Assembly: GCA_030248135.1 (NCBI GenBank)
Contig: JASANC010002883.1
Coordinates: forward strand, 1-64,000
Source: Theristus sp. LFF4_11
Lineage: Eukaryota > Nematoda > Chromadorea > Monhysterida > Xyalidae
Direction: 5' to 3'
Length of the DNA: 64,000 nucleotides
Part shown: positions 31,901 to 43,138 of the stretch, one piece after another
Numbering within the stretch: position 1 is the stretch's first letter
Layout of the letters: every line of letters starts with the position of its first letter
Position numbers and translations under genes: made by a program
The notes under the pieces: model-generated
What the model saw: only the letters and a program-made list of their open reading frames with translations
Database searches by the model: none
What the model was told of the DNA's origin: nothing

Positions 31901-34233
31901 ACCAGAAAGAGCACGCATGTGAAACAGCCACCCACACGCTACTTACCAGCAGTGCAGACAGAGAAATTTATTGACAAAAAACAAACGAAAATTTGGAAAA
32001 TTTACGCTTGTGGTTGCGGTATAAATTTTAAGATGCCGTATGAAACCCGCTGGTACATGCACATAGTGGGGTTAATGGACGATGTTGAAAAAATGATTGA
32101 AGTTTGATACCGAAGCAGCTCACCTCTGCAGTTATTGTCACCGGGAAACGAAACAGTTAACAGGACAAATTTCGAGAAAAAAGAGATTCTTACGTGTGCG
32201 ATGTGGCGACTGCATTCTCGTCTGGCTGCAAACGCGCCGCGTGTGCACGATGCGGCTTTGGCGCTTTTCGTCTCGTCGGCTTTGGCTGCACCCGTAGCAG
32301 CTGCTCCAGGCGCCTGAAGACAAGTTTTTAGGAATTATGAAGTACATTGCGGTTCGCGTCGATGTGTTCGCATGAAACGTCGGAATGATAAGCTTCGAAA
32401 AGGTTGGGTTCGTTACCTGTGTGCGGTTTTCAAACTCATAAAGTCTGATTGCAACTACCACAAAGAATCTCGATTTTTCTGAGAGGCATGGATGGAAAAT
32501 GCATCATGTGGAGGAGACGTACTGTAGTGTGGAGACATAGTGTGACCGAAAACATATGACTACGTACAAAAGAATAGGCAAACAACTTGGAAATCATTGA
32601 AACGAATAATCAAGTTGGGAAGAGCAAAGCAAGTTGTTGTCAACAGATTCATTAAAATTAATTGAAGTTCGTTAACAACACTGCTCATGCATGCCAGTAG
32701 TAAGCATGAAGTTGTATCATCAACAGTAATCCGAACCGTTTGAATGGTTTCCTAGTGTGCCCAATTTGCATTGAGTTGAACAGCTTTTGTTGCTTTCTTT
32801 GTTGCTGCGCATGCCAGTCAGCAAAACTTTCATTGCATGATCCACCCGCCACAAACATATTGTCTTTGTTAGTTCTTGAGTGAAAACAAATTTACAAATT
32901 CTGAATTTTGTCTCTGACATTTTCACTTTATTTTTAACGTGAAAAGGGTGCTGGAAACTCACACTCATTCAAAAGAAACACGTTTCAATAGAATCCAGAT
33001 CCACGAAAAAAGAAGGCTGCGGAGTGTGAGCAGCCTCCCCTCAGCCGACCAATCAGCTGATTCCACATTTTATTGAGTTCGACTGTAAATTCAGCAAACT
33101 TTGAACATGATTTGCATTGGCAACAACTATCTCATTGGCTGTGGAATAAAATCAGGTGAATCTAAACCAAAGTTCATAATACTAATAAAGCAACTTGTGG
33201 CTTCATGAGCAAAATAAAAACAGATTCCGCCATGGTGATGTTAGTTTTACGATGGCGCCACGTGTCGTCGTGTTTGAAACGGAAAACAGCCAACGGAATT
33301 TTGAACGAATTACGAAACACAAAGTGCAGACAAACTCTAAATTATAGGCCTATCAGCTGATTGGTTGATGATCACGTGATGCGTGCTTTCTTTGCAATCA
33401 TTGCTGGGGGAGGCGGAGTCTGTCCTGTGAAGAAAGCTTGCATCACGTGATCACCAACCAATCAGCTGACTATCTGTAATTTAGAGTTCGACTGTATAAT
33501 CCAGAGGAGAAGCAGAAAAAACTGAAACAGAATTCGGCTTTTATTTTTTGTTTAAAAAAGTAACATTGAAGAAGCTTGGCAGACACAAAGCAGCCCAAGG
33601 TGGCAATCGAATTATCGAGAACGGCTTCTCTTCGGCGGCTTTTTGTGTGCTGTGTTGTTGCTGCTGCTGCATTGTGTTTGGTCTGGATATCACGTTCAAG
33701 AACAGTTTGCAAACTGTGAGCAAACAGATGAGTCTTACTTAACCTTAGCCGACAAAGAGATCATATACAGTCGAACCTCAAATTATGGGCAATCAGCTGA
33801 TTGGTTGGTGATCACATGATGCATGCTTTCTGTGAAGACACACTCCGCTCTCACAGCAGTCCCTCCTGCACAGAAAGCATGCATCACGTGATCACCAACC
33901 AATCAGCTGATTGCCTATATTTAGCACAAACAAGCATCAGGGTGTTTCATAGCTCTATAAATTACACCGCGTGTCATGCAGCACACCAAACACTGACAAT
34001 TGATTTGAGTCGTTGGTCGTCGCATCGGTCGGCGCTTTCTGGCAGCTTCCGTTGTGGTGCGACAGTTGCGGCGGCTCTTTCTCTTTCCGGTTCACCTTCA
34101 CCTGGTGATGTTGACTCTTCGGCTTTGATCGTTTTCGACCGGGGCTCAGTAGCAGCGCGAGTGGTCGGCCAGTCCGGAATGCACTGCTGATGTTGTCCGA
34201 GGCGTCGTCGCCGTTGTCGCAGTGTAACGCCAT
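28914..34233 (-). CDS. Tentative 5' exons of the potassium-channel gene
   Basis: Candidate exons 34102-34233 (ATG, MALHCDNGDDASDNISSAFR), 32194-32313, 29571-29838 and 28914-29409. Each is open in one frame, has GT/AG borders, and joins the next and the channel exon at 26799 in consistent phase (0, 0, 1, 2). The combined model would be 866 residues, with about 450 low-complexity residues (Ser, His, Arg, Asn-rich, an acidic patch ASDDDD) before T1. Kv1.4-type channels have long N-termini, but this would be longer still. The acceptor at 29839 and the donor at 28913 are weak, and nothing conserved supports these exons, so they could belong elsewhere or be chance. Confidence 0.35.
29839..32193. 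other. Non-coding stretch
   Basis: I see nothing recognisable. Open frames at 30695-30994, 31037-31333 and 31515-31838 (-) lack splice signals or motifs. The composition is AT-rich with no obvious repeats. Confidence 0.4.
32314..33325. other. Non-coding stretch
   Basis: No gene is seen. Near 33050-33105 there is a partial copy of the CACGTG palindromic element end (accaatcagctgattcc followed by gagttcgactgta). The rest is unremarkable AT-rich DNA. Confidence 0.4.
33326..33494. mobile_element. CACGTG palindromic MITE, copy 1
   Basis: The arms are aaactctaaattatagg..tatcagctgattggttg..gatcacgtgatgc and the reverse complement ending taatttagagttcgactgta. The loop contains gggggaggcggagtct. Each arm carries both CAGCTG and CACGTG. 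The outer end (tacagtcgaactc) is the type seen in pogo/Tc1-like elements. Confidence 0.75.
33767..33922. mobile_element. CACGTG palindromic MITE, copy 2
   Basis: It starts acagtcgaacctcaaattatg after a TA and continues caatcagctgattggttgg..gatcacatgatgcatgc. The right arm is gcatgcatcacgtgatcacc..caatcagctgattgcc. It lies 270 bp from copy 1 in the same orientation. Confidence 0.75.
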
Positions 34234-36000
34234 CTTATCGCCTGCGCAACCGCACGTGAATATACATGTGCAGCGGTCGATTTTTAGTGTCCAATCGAAA
34301 TGACGTAATTTGCTTAAAAACGCTGTCTCTCATCATTCACCACACTTCACGTATTTTTGTACACATCTGGGGATCGGGCCAAGCTGAACTTTCGGGCTGC
34401 TGTGACGCTTTCATGTTTCGCGCGACGTTTCCAGTCTGATGTGTTTGAAAAAATATACTATAGATTGAGTCGTGCGCTAGTCATTGTCGAAGCAAACTAC
34501 ATAACATGTGTCGCTTGAAATGAAGAACTCTTCATCATAGCAGCAAACTCCTCACAGTTTACTTTCTGGCCGAAAATTAGCTTCAAGCTTCAACGCATTG
34601 AAATCGTTATCGTACAAAATATAAACCGTCCAATCTGAAAGTCATAAACTTTATTGAAGGCCGCTATTTTCAACAAGCATCGCGTGGTCGTTCACATGAA
34701 CTTGATGGTTTTTTGTGGGCTTTCTTGCCTACCGCGTCTACAGGGTGGACCAGAAGTAGTGAACGTTCTGATTAAGACACTTATTAGTGGAACGATAATT
34801 TCTTTTTTGGCTTAAAATACCAGCTTTTAAGCTTTACGGTTTTTTTGGCTCGGTACTGCGGTAATCAGGACTAATATTCCCCAAAATTAGTGGCAGGAAA
34901 GTAATGCAAATTCTCAAAGTATTACCTCATGCTCTCAAGTTGATTCCGAAAGTTGGGATAAAAAGGTTTGGTTAAAGATCGGTCATTCTGCATACGCGAA
35001 GCGTTGTCCCAGTTTAGCGGGTAAAACAAAATCGAATACTGAACCAGATTACATGTACATTGTACATACAATATATCTGTTGCGTTATGAACACCAATTT
35101 GGATTCGCTTCATTTCTACGCCAGCTGTTTTGCGTTTGAAAGAGACGTTCGGTGTGATTTGCTCAAACAGACACTGACTGTACCTGCAATGGCCGGCGAC
35201 CGATGGCTGCTGCTTGGCAAATCCGTCTTGTCGGCTGATTCGTTTCTTTCGTCGATGTAAAAAATAGGGAGCGTTATTGGTGGTCTCTGGTGGTGTTTTC
35301 GAGCATGCAGTATTCGTTTTTTTACTGGTGCATGTGCATTTGTGCGTTCTTTCAGTAGACAGAGACGAGAACGGCACGACGTAAAAATCGCTGTATGAAC
35401 ATTGCTGGACGTCTGTCGATTGCAAACAAGGGTGTAATTACGCTGATGGCATTCTCACGCGCACACCGGCAGTCCCTTTCAGAGTTTATTGAAAACAGAA
35501 TCTGAGACGTTAAAGAACCTGATGCTCTCTGCTGATACAGTCGTAAAAAACAGCTCTGTGTTATTCGACAAAACATCAGAAAAGTGATGCTGAAATTATT
35601 CCTGCGTCCACGCAATGAAGATGCAAACAGTTTTTTTGAAAAGAACCACACATCGTTTCGCGAGGTTTTTTGAACGCGAACTGGATGCAAAACAGATTTT
35701 TCTGGAGTTGTAAGCGCGTTTGCGCAAAGCTGCATCTGATTCGCTAAAGCGCGGTGAAAAACACATGCATGAACAGAGTTTAAGGGTGGCATAATACATA
35801 ATTATAAAACTAGAAATAGAAAACAAAGCTACATTTTTGAATATACAAGTCACCATTGAAACTGCTTTTATCGAAAAAAAATTTGCACACGCAGAAAGTA
35901 TCACTGAAAATTTTGCAGCTTTGCAGCTGATGATGAGGAAGTTGAAACTGCAAAATCAGCAAACAGAAGTGTGAGTAACGTCGTAAACAGCAATTACAGT
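34234..36000. other. Non-coding stretch with a mariner-like end
   Basis: At 34740 the sequence tacagggtggaccagaagtagtg matches the end of the element at 40228, but I find no inverted partner nearby. No gene is visible; open frames at 34922-35425 and 35352-35792 (-) lack splice context. Confidence 0.4.
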
Positions 36001-36284
36001 CAAAATGAAATTTGTAGTGATGCATGTCGAAGTCCAAAAAGGCGTAAAGTCCGATCGTACAAATGAGCCACTGGCGCGCCCCGATCACGCTGCCGTGCAA
36101 ACCCGAGCTGTCGTGCAAAACCGCCCAAACGGTCGAGCGAGCAACAGCAAGCCACAACACGAACAATCAACACGTGCAACGGCACAGCAACGGTGAACAT
36201 CTGGACAGTCTGCCCACCATAACGAACAATCAACCAATCAGCAATGGACTTCAACCAATCAACAACAAGAACCATAAACCATGA
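36001..36284 (+). CDS. Possible terminal exon, unknown gene
   Basis: An acceptor-like ..caattacag at about 36000 precedes two overlapping plus-strand frames that are GC-richer than the flanks. One ends with an asparagine/glutamine-rich tail (NQPISNGLQPINNKNHKP), the other with STRATAQQR. Neither has an identifiable domain, and the choice of frame is open. It could be the last exon of a small gene, or chance. Confidence 0.2.
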
Positions 36285-37008
36285 TAATTGAACATTCATC
36301 AATCGTTCTGATGTGAGCTATGCGTCCGCTACGCAAGCTCAGATGTCGACCGATGATTCTTATTTATTCAAATCCAACCAATCAGTAAGTAGACACCATT
36401 TTATCGTAGTAGCTTAGCTTTTTAGTGTAATTTTTCTAAGTAGCTTAGCGTTTTCGAACCCAACCTCAAAGATCATCGATTTTATCACCTAAAACACAAC
36501 CAACTATTAGCAATCAACATATCAATCGATGCGTCTCTTCAAGATCTATCCAAATCCAGTGTTATTTCAACAATTTATTAAACTTTCCAGCAGACTTTTT
36601 GTTGAGTTTCGATTTTACACGTTGTTGTTGTGCGTTGTTATGTGTGCCCGCGTGTTGTTGTTGCGTGCATGCATAGAGCGTGCCTAGCGACGCAGCGCGT
36701 TTATTCGCGTGCTGCACACGCTTGTGCACTCTTTGTGTGTGTTCGTGACGTTCGGAAGGCGGACTTTCCCACGCAGATTTCGAATACGTGACTCTTTCGC
36801 CTTCCGCTTTTGTAAATCCACTTCAGTTGCAATATTTTATTACTATGAATATTTGAACTCTGAATTATTGCTCTTATGCAATGAATGTATTGATGCGTGT
36901 ATTGCCGTCGTCGAAACAGTGAGAGAATCTTGGCATTATTAATTTGTGCCACCAGCTCGCATTTGTCTCGTCCCCGTGCAACCTCACTTTCGTCTCGGGT
37001 TAGTCTTT
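36285..37008. other. Non-coding stretch
   Basis: It contains a short repeated phrase (gtagcttagc near 36407 and 36441) and a TG-rich tract (36610-36665). No gene is seen. It leads into a minisatellite. Confidence 0.4.
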
Positions 37009-37475
37009 TACTTGCCTATTGGGGTACAATTCTGAGCGACTGAGGGAACCCCCTGTACTGGCTTGCCTATCAGTCTCCAATTCTGAGCGATTAAGGTTCC
37101 CCTGTGCCGGCTTGCCTATCAGTTTTCAATTCTGAGCGACTAGTGGTCCCCTGGCATCGCTTGCCTATCAGTGATCAGTTCTGAGCGACTGAGGCCCCCC
37201 TGTCCCTGCTTGCCTATCAGCAACTAGTCCGGTGCGACTGAGTCCTACCCTTAGCTCGCCTATCAGGCTGGGAGCTGTGCGACAGGAATAGACCCTTAGC
37301 TCGCCTATCAGGCTGGGAGCTGTGCGACGTTGTTAGCCCCCTAGCTCGCCTATCAGGTTGGGAGCTGTGCGATCGGTTTAGCCCCTTAACTTGCCTATCA
37401 GGTTGGAACTGTGCGATCGGTTCAGACCCCCTTAGATTGCCTATCAGGTTGTATTCTGAGCGATAGAGGATTAGC
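37009..37475. repeat. ~50 bp minisatellite
   Basis: About ten units beginning cttgcctatcag or ctcgcctatcagg recur at 43-52 bp intervals (37013, 37064, 37112, 37162, 37210, 37257, 37303, 37348, 37391, 37438). Two subtypes occur: an ..aattctgagcgact.. type on the left and a ..gggagctgtgcga.. type on the right. Read on the minus strand it gives repeated SQPDRRAKG, which I treat as a repeat artefact. Confidence 0.8.
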
Positions 37476-37573
37476 CCGGATTGAAAGTTTACTAACCCAA
37501 ATTTATACCCCGTAGTGACTCGTAATCGCGCCGCTACACCCATCAATTTCATCAGCTGTTCTGTAAGGCATAG

Positions 37574-37891
37574 ATGCAGAGTAGTGTAGCACTAACCCGG
37601 CGGATGCAATCAGACTCAACTGGCACCCAGGTTATGCCACTGGCGAGTCTGCCGCCCCCTCCCGCTAACCGCTGTCCAAGCACTCCCCTGGGCTCTGATG
37701 ACTTGTCTACAAGCCCAGTACGGCTGCACAACGCTGATTGGCGTCATCACCCGTCGTCCCCTTGGTTGCCCGCCGTCGTCGATGACGTTCGTCAGCAGTT
37801 CGTCAGCCAGAATAGGAAGTGGGAGCCGTCAACCCAGGACCGGGTGGAAAGTGACATACCCCTGCGGGTAGGGAACACCATTGCAAATTGA
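37574..37891 (+). CDS. Orphan ORF after the minisatellite
   Basis: An ATG-initiated frame of 105 codons encodes a proline- and serine-rich protein (MQSSVALTRRMQSDSTGTQV; later SLPPPPANRCPSTPLG). It is distinctly GC-richer than its surroundings and lies 100 bp after the minisatellite. A minisatellite leader followed by a short gag-like frame can be seen in decayed retroelements, but no capsid or zinc-knuckle motif is present. Expression and origin are unknown. Confidence 0.3.
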   Translation: MQSSVALTRRMQSDSTGTQVMPLASLPPPPANRCPSTPLGSDDLSTSPVRLHNADWRHHPSSPWLPAVVDDVRQQFVSQNRKWEPSTQDRVESDIPLRVGNTIAN

Positions 37892-39518
37892 CGACGCCAA
37901 CACGAAGTACATATCTCCTACACACCTTAAGCATTGTCATTGACATTAGTCATGGCATTGCTCACGTCATAAGAGGCATCACATTCAGACAGAGTCTTGG
38001 CATTACAAATCGCAACAAATACAGTTTGAACCAAGCACCTGGAAGCCGAAAGCAATAACATGAATAATTGACCTTTTCTAACCATTCACCAGCAAAAAAA
38101 TGAACGAATTCATATTTCTCATACTGACATCCGGTTCAGGAATAATGTCAATTCAACAGGGAAAAGCCAAAGGTCACTGAGCCGGCCGGGCAGACATTAA
38201 AACCTGCAGGAGATATTTCAAAAAAAAAACCCGAACATTAAACTTATCCTCTCACGTTGGTTTTTAGGTATCGTCTGTGGTCTTGAAAAAAAAACAAAAT
38301 CATGGGCAGAACCAAATCCTAAGCCTAAATAAAAGCACATCGGAAATCCTGAGTTTTCGTAATTTTTGCGATCATTTTTTACATTGCGGCGCGGCGACTT
38401 TTGTATTAACCGTCGTTTTGCCAATTGGGGTATTGGGATAAGCAGCAGTTTGCCTTGTTGAATTTCTCCTGACATCATCGTTCAGTGACGTGGATGATGC
38501 TTGGTGTCAAAATGGCCAATGAGAAAACAACGCTCAAACAACGCTGTGATGTGTTGCTATCTAAATGCACGTTTGTGTCACTCTCCGATAGCAGAACGGC
38601 AAAAGTCGCCCAAAAAAATCGAAAAATAATACCAAAGAAATGAAGAAAATACATATGAAGCTGTGTTGGTGAAAATGACTAATACGGATGTCCTAATATG
38701 CCTTACCGAAATGTGTTGTTTCTCGGCTTCAAAAAGGTGTATCCTAGAAAGTGTCGAAGAAACAGCAGAACAAAATATGAGCACGAAAACGCGCTGTGTA
38801 AAGTCTTTTTTTCAGCGTAAGTCGACAACGCTAGAACATTTCGATCATCTCTTACATAACGATTCAGAGCGCCATCGCAAGTAGTCGCGTATGTTATAGG
38901 CCGTCAGCTTTTCGCTTTTGATTAATGGATTCTGTTTCATTGTTTTTTTATGAAATAACTTTTTCATTGTGTTCTTCGCCAAAAAAATTTCGGGTTACAA
39001 CGGGAAATTAGCCGCGTCAAAATACAGAGATGTCGAAATGTTTGGTCGTTTGGTGATTATCTGTAGCAGTTGAAAGATTGCGGGAATTAATCACAAAAAA
39101 TGTGCTCTGAAATGATCATCTCAACTGCTAATTGAAAAAACGAGTAGTAGATTGCAAAATAATTTCATTTCCGTTTTATTACCTGTTGGACAACAATTGA
39201 TTTTCGTGTGATAGTTACAGCCCGATTAGACTCATAGCAAGCATGACTTAAGCAAGCATGTTTTCATTTTTTACCATTCTTTTGACACACTCTGTCAGGT
39301 AAAGAAAACGAGCTTTCTAGCTACGTAGGTACACAGTTCAATAAAGTGATAATAAGACAAGCTGTAAGCCAGTCATTTGTGAAGTAAACCAGTTTTCCAT
39401 TTACGACATACAAACAACATTTACCCTGAAAAGGCCGGTCTCACTTACCCAGCGGCATGCGGTCTCGCCTCGCGTGTCCACTGTCCACCGTTCGTGTGTT
39501 TTCGATTCAGGAGCTTAC
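37892..39518. other. Non-coding stretch
   Basis: I see nothing I can name. The open frame at 38663-38884 (+) has no splice context. Confidence 0.4.
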
Positions 39519-39633
39519 TGCAAATTAGTGAGTTTTTGCTCTGTTCAGCAGTAAACCTAAGATACTGTTCGTAATCCTGGCGTTCTTGCAATTCGTCAAA
39601 GTTGCTTGCAAAGCGAGTCAACGCAGAGTTCAT
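39519..39633 (-). CDS. Candidate first coding exon, unknown gene
   Basis: The minus strand reads ATG followed by NSALTRFASNFDELQERQDY and about 18 more codons, to a good donor (ttgca|gtaagc) at 39518. The acidic/aromatic sequence looks constrained, but I do not recognise it and cannot find the next exon. It might belong to an alternative 5' end of the potassium-channel gene downstream. Confidence 0.25.
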
Positions 39634-40227
39634 TTTGTGTCATCCGTCAACGGCTCAGTTCCATCAAATTTACTGCTTGTGCTGCTGTCAACACTTCCGT
39701 GTTTTTTTCACCGCTTCGTTGAGGTATGAGTTTTTTCAATTCCAGCTTCATTCTGTTGATTTGAAAATAGTGTTCTTCTAAAAAGTATGCTGTTAGTTTT
39801 TGCTCGAGTCATCGAGCATACATGTGTTCATACAGTAGCTGTGGCTGTGTGGTCCAATAAAAACAGCGATTCGCTCTTTATTCAACCCGTATTGAATGAC
39901 TGCATCAAAAAGTCACTTCTTTTTTCTGTCGAGAAATGCGATCAAAAAACGTAAATGTGATCTGATGCAGTTCATTTGGTTTGCCTGTGGAATAGGTTTC
40001 CGTTTCAATGGTATGGAGATGATAGTTCAGCTTTAGCAAACAGATATATTTCAAAGTTCACATGCACTTTCAGCTATCGGGCATACATACATTGTACATA
40101 ACATGCGCAATATTTTATTTTGAATTTCGCGTAATATTTTGAAAACGTCATTATAATTGTGGAATACCGCAAGATCATTGGTTGAAACTGAAACAACCAA
40201 AAACTAGAGGATAACAAAGCCAATGTA
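39634..40227. other. Non-coding stretch
   Basis: AT-rich, with no exon or repeat that I can identify. Confidence 0.4.
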
Positions 40228-41073
40228 CAGGGTGGGCCAGAAGTAGTGGGTCACTTTTGTTAGTCTATAGCTCTTCAACCGCTTTACCAGTTTCTTTAAA
40301 AATTGAAACTACGATACTCAATGGTCTAACTTATGACTGTGCAAATTCTCAGCTTAATTGATCAGGACAAACCTGCTGAAAAGACAAAGAAGTTTATTTA
40401 TGCTTGAAGTTTGTGTTTCAAACTACAAACAACAACTAATTTAATTTGCATTGGATAGGCTTTTTTATCGATATTAGAACATGAGTAGTTTCGTTGAGCA
40501 CGCAAACTGCCTTTGGTTAAAAGCCACCCTTTTCGTATTTTAAATTAATTGTGACATGATTTGAGTCTAAATAAAGTTTCAAACAATCAGAAATGTGAGT
40601 TCAGCTAGCCACCGATCCAAAATTGCATTTAATCCATGAGAGAAACAGGACAGAAACAGGTCGTGGTTGAACAAACACAAAAACACCTTTGTCAATCTGA
40701 CCATTTGCACATGTTACCAATCGTTTTATAACATTAATAAAGATAACCGATACTTTCAAACAATGACACAGAAAATAAAGGCATGCATAAATTGTGTTAC
40801 AAACAAGTTCAGACGAAAAACTTTGGCCAGGTGGGTTTTCAAGAAACTTAAAATATATAAAAAACAATTTTTTGAATTTTCTTCCAATAAACACGTAAGT
40901 TTTGGTTTATTTGAGTGAAATTTCATACAGCTCAAACATCTTTGGGTATGTAAGTTTGTCAGCTGAATTGGTAAAGCGGTTGAAGAGTTATATACATGTA
41001 TGTATAATACATTGTATATACATTTATTATTGCAGGTAATCAAAGGGTGAGCCACTACTGCTAGCCCACTCTG
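40228..41073. mobile_element. Mariner-like MITE
   Basis: The left end cagggtgggccagaagtagtgg follows a TA. The right end is its diverged inverse (ccactactgctagcccactctg). Farther in, ctcttcaaccgctttacca at 40271 is matched by tggtaaagcggttgaagag near 40971. A plus-strand frame at 40667-40918 does not resemble a transposase. It is non-autonomous and older than the element at 15113, judging by divergence. Confidence 0.65.
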
Positions 41074-41136
41074 CATAACCAGCAAATATTGTCACACATT
41101 TTTTTAAAGTTCCACAGAGATGCGATAATATGAAAA

Positions 41137-41470
41137 TAAATGAAATAACGAAATGCCCTTCAATGCCGTTTGAAACACAGACCTAGCATTCAGTGGCTGA
41201 ATGCAGTGACAGTTGGTGAAATTGTGCTACCAAAGGCCCCAAAGGGATGAGTTGATGGTAATTTCATTACAAAAGGTGTACATAGGAAATCTCGTGAAAA
41301 GGGAGGCTGCGGCCCGCGGGGAGGGGTGCCCAAAAGGAAACCCCCCAACCCCAAAAACCTGAGGAAATGAACATGAGTACGGTAAATGAAATAACGAAAT
41401 GCCCTTCAATGCCGGGACCAGAGTGGCAGATGAAGTAAAAGCTGGTGTTGAGAAATGAACATGAGACGAG
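41137..41470. repeat. Local duplication with C-rich insert
   Basis: The 30 bp phrase aatgaaataacgaaatgccc..aatgccg occurs at about 41137 and again near 41385, and gaaatgaacatgag at 41364 and 41452. Between them is a G/C-rich patch (ggcccgcggggaggggtg, then aaaccccccaacccc). The segment 41169-41285 is related to 44185-44300. Confidence 0.55.
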
Positions 41471-41770
41471 GCCCCAACCGCAAACTGGTTGGTCTCGGTA
41501 AACAGAAATGCAGATATAGCGTTCATATGAGCACACAAAACAGCAACATCCCTCTTCAAACGAAAAAAACGAAATGCAAATGAAAAATGATCTGCGAAAA
41601 AGGGAAGGAAAAACAAAAAAGAACTGGGAGTCAAAGCGGAAACAAAAATGGAGAAAACGGTGCATTGTTGGCATTGAAGAATTCAAAACACATGAAAAGA
41701 GCGACCTACATAAAACTGGAATCCGATTGACTGCTGGTGTGAGGCAAATGTAACCACCCATACCTGATCA

Positions 41771-41984
41771 CCTTTGAGCGTTTCTGTCGTCTGCGAATGT
41801 CTGCTAACGGTGTTGTCGCAGCAGTGGTGGAGATGACCAACGGATTTTGACTGTTCGTAGAATGGATCGTGGAATTCAAAGTTTTGTCGATGACTAAAAC
41901 ATTGTTGCTGTTGGGATCGTCACTTTCGCAGTTTTGTGCTCGTCGCATGATGGTCGTATTAGTCGTGGGCATTTCAGTTGTCAC
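41771..41984 (-). CDS. Candidate internal exon, unknown gene
   Basis: On the minus strand an acceptor-like ttgttgtaag precedes an open frame rich in Thr, Asn and Ser (MPTTNTTIMRRAQNCESDDP). It ends in a basic patch (RRRQKRSK) with a possible donor (ctcaaag|gtgatc). No domain is recognised. It could be a disordered part of a larger protein or chance. Confidence 0.2.
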
Positions 41985-42953
41985 TTACAACAATCCGACA
42001 AAACACGGGTTTTAGACAAGGAGATGATTTTCGAGAAGTTTCTTCTAGAAAAACAAGAAACGCACATTATTGAATTGGGACATACGTGACAGTTGATTTG
42101 CATTTGGTCAATGAGTCAGCACAGAACCAAAATAGCATGTTGAATCCGGGCCGCTCTTATTGACGAAATTGGCACGTACAACTATTGTCCGGGCTTTCTT
42201 GGGATTTCCGGTTTTTTATGCGGACTTTTGGTGGTCTGGTGTGTACTTTTTATAAGCGCACCGGTCTTCGTTCGGCACTCACTCGCCAGCATTTTTAGAA
42301 ATACACATTTATATTCAAGCACATAGTTTGTCACCTCGTGATTGACTGCAAACTCATGCGGAACAAAGTGGCCGAGTTGCACCTGTACAGCCAATAGAAT
42401 AGGAACTAGTCTTTTAATCGGAATTCGCTTCAACTACAATGTGCGAGTACGTACCATTTTGTCCGGAAGGCGGACTTATGCATTTTTCGCCATATAAATC
42501 CGCCGTGTGCATAAACTTAAATGACATACATGTAAAATCAGTGCCATAATCAAAAGAGTTTGTTCGCCTGAGGCTCACGCAGTGTCCTAGATGCCAAGCA
42601 GCGGCTGTCAAAAGCGGCGGTTGTCGGTTTTTCCTGTTAATTTTTCGATTTGCTTCCCGCAGCGACATCAAGAGCGCCGCCGTAAACACGTTCCGAAGAA
42701 AGTTCAAGTATAAGTGAACGGCTGTTTGTTGGACGGTTGGTGAAGGAATAGAAGAAAATAGAAGATTTTACACGGAGAAAAAGAGGCATTTTACGGGAAA
42801 ACTTTCGCTGTGTAGGAAACAGCTATATAACCGTATTTGGCATGGTGAGAAATATTGTTTTTTTTTTGACAATTATGTAATTGATAAAGTTGTTGGACTT
42901 GAAGGAAACCAGAAAATTGTTTATACAATGTAGTTGCATGTTGTCAAATGAAA
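41985..42953. other. Non-coding stretch
   Basis: No supported exon. The minus-strand frame at 42414-42707 starts with TTG and has no splice context. Confidence 0.35.
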
Positions 42954-43138
42954 GGGTTCTGCGACTCAATGCGTTTGCAGACGTTGAAGGAAACTGATTC
43001 AATCTTTGTGTGGCCATTCAAAATATCGCAAGCGACCAATCCCAATTTAGGATACTCGGATCACTTGACCAATTTTCAATTTCCGCGTCAAGCATGATGT
43101 TTACCCATCTAAGCGCACTTTGAGTGTCGGAACCAAAA
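42954..43138. mobile_element. ~190 bp MITE family, copy 1
   Basis: It starts gggttctgcgactcaatgcg and ends with the inverse (tttgagtgtcggaaccaaaac). An interior ttccgcgtcaagcatga and tgatc-like stretch is shared with copies at 52142, 58569 and 61834. No coding capacity. Confidence 0.65.

Noticed and set aside
37217..37552. ORF with SQPDRRAKG repeats
   Set aside because: It is produced by the minisatellite read on the minus strand; unit lengths are not multiples of three throughout.
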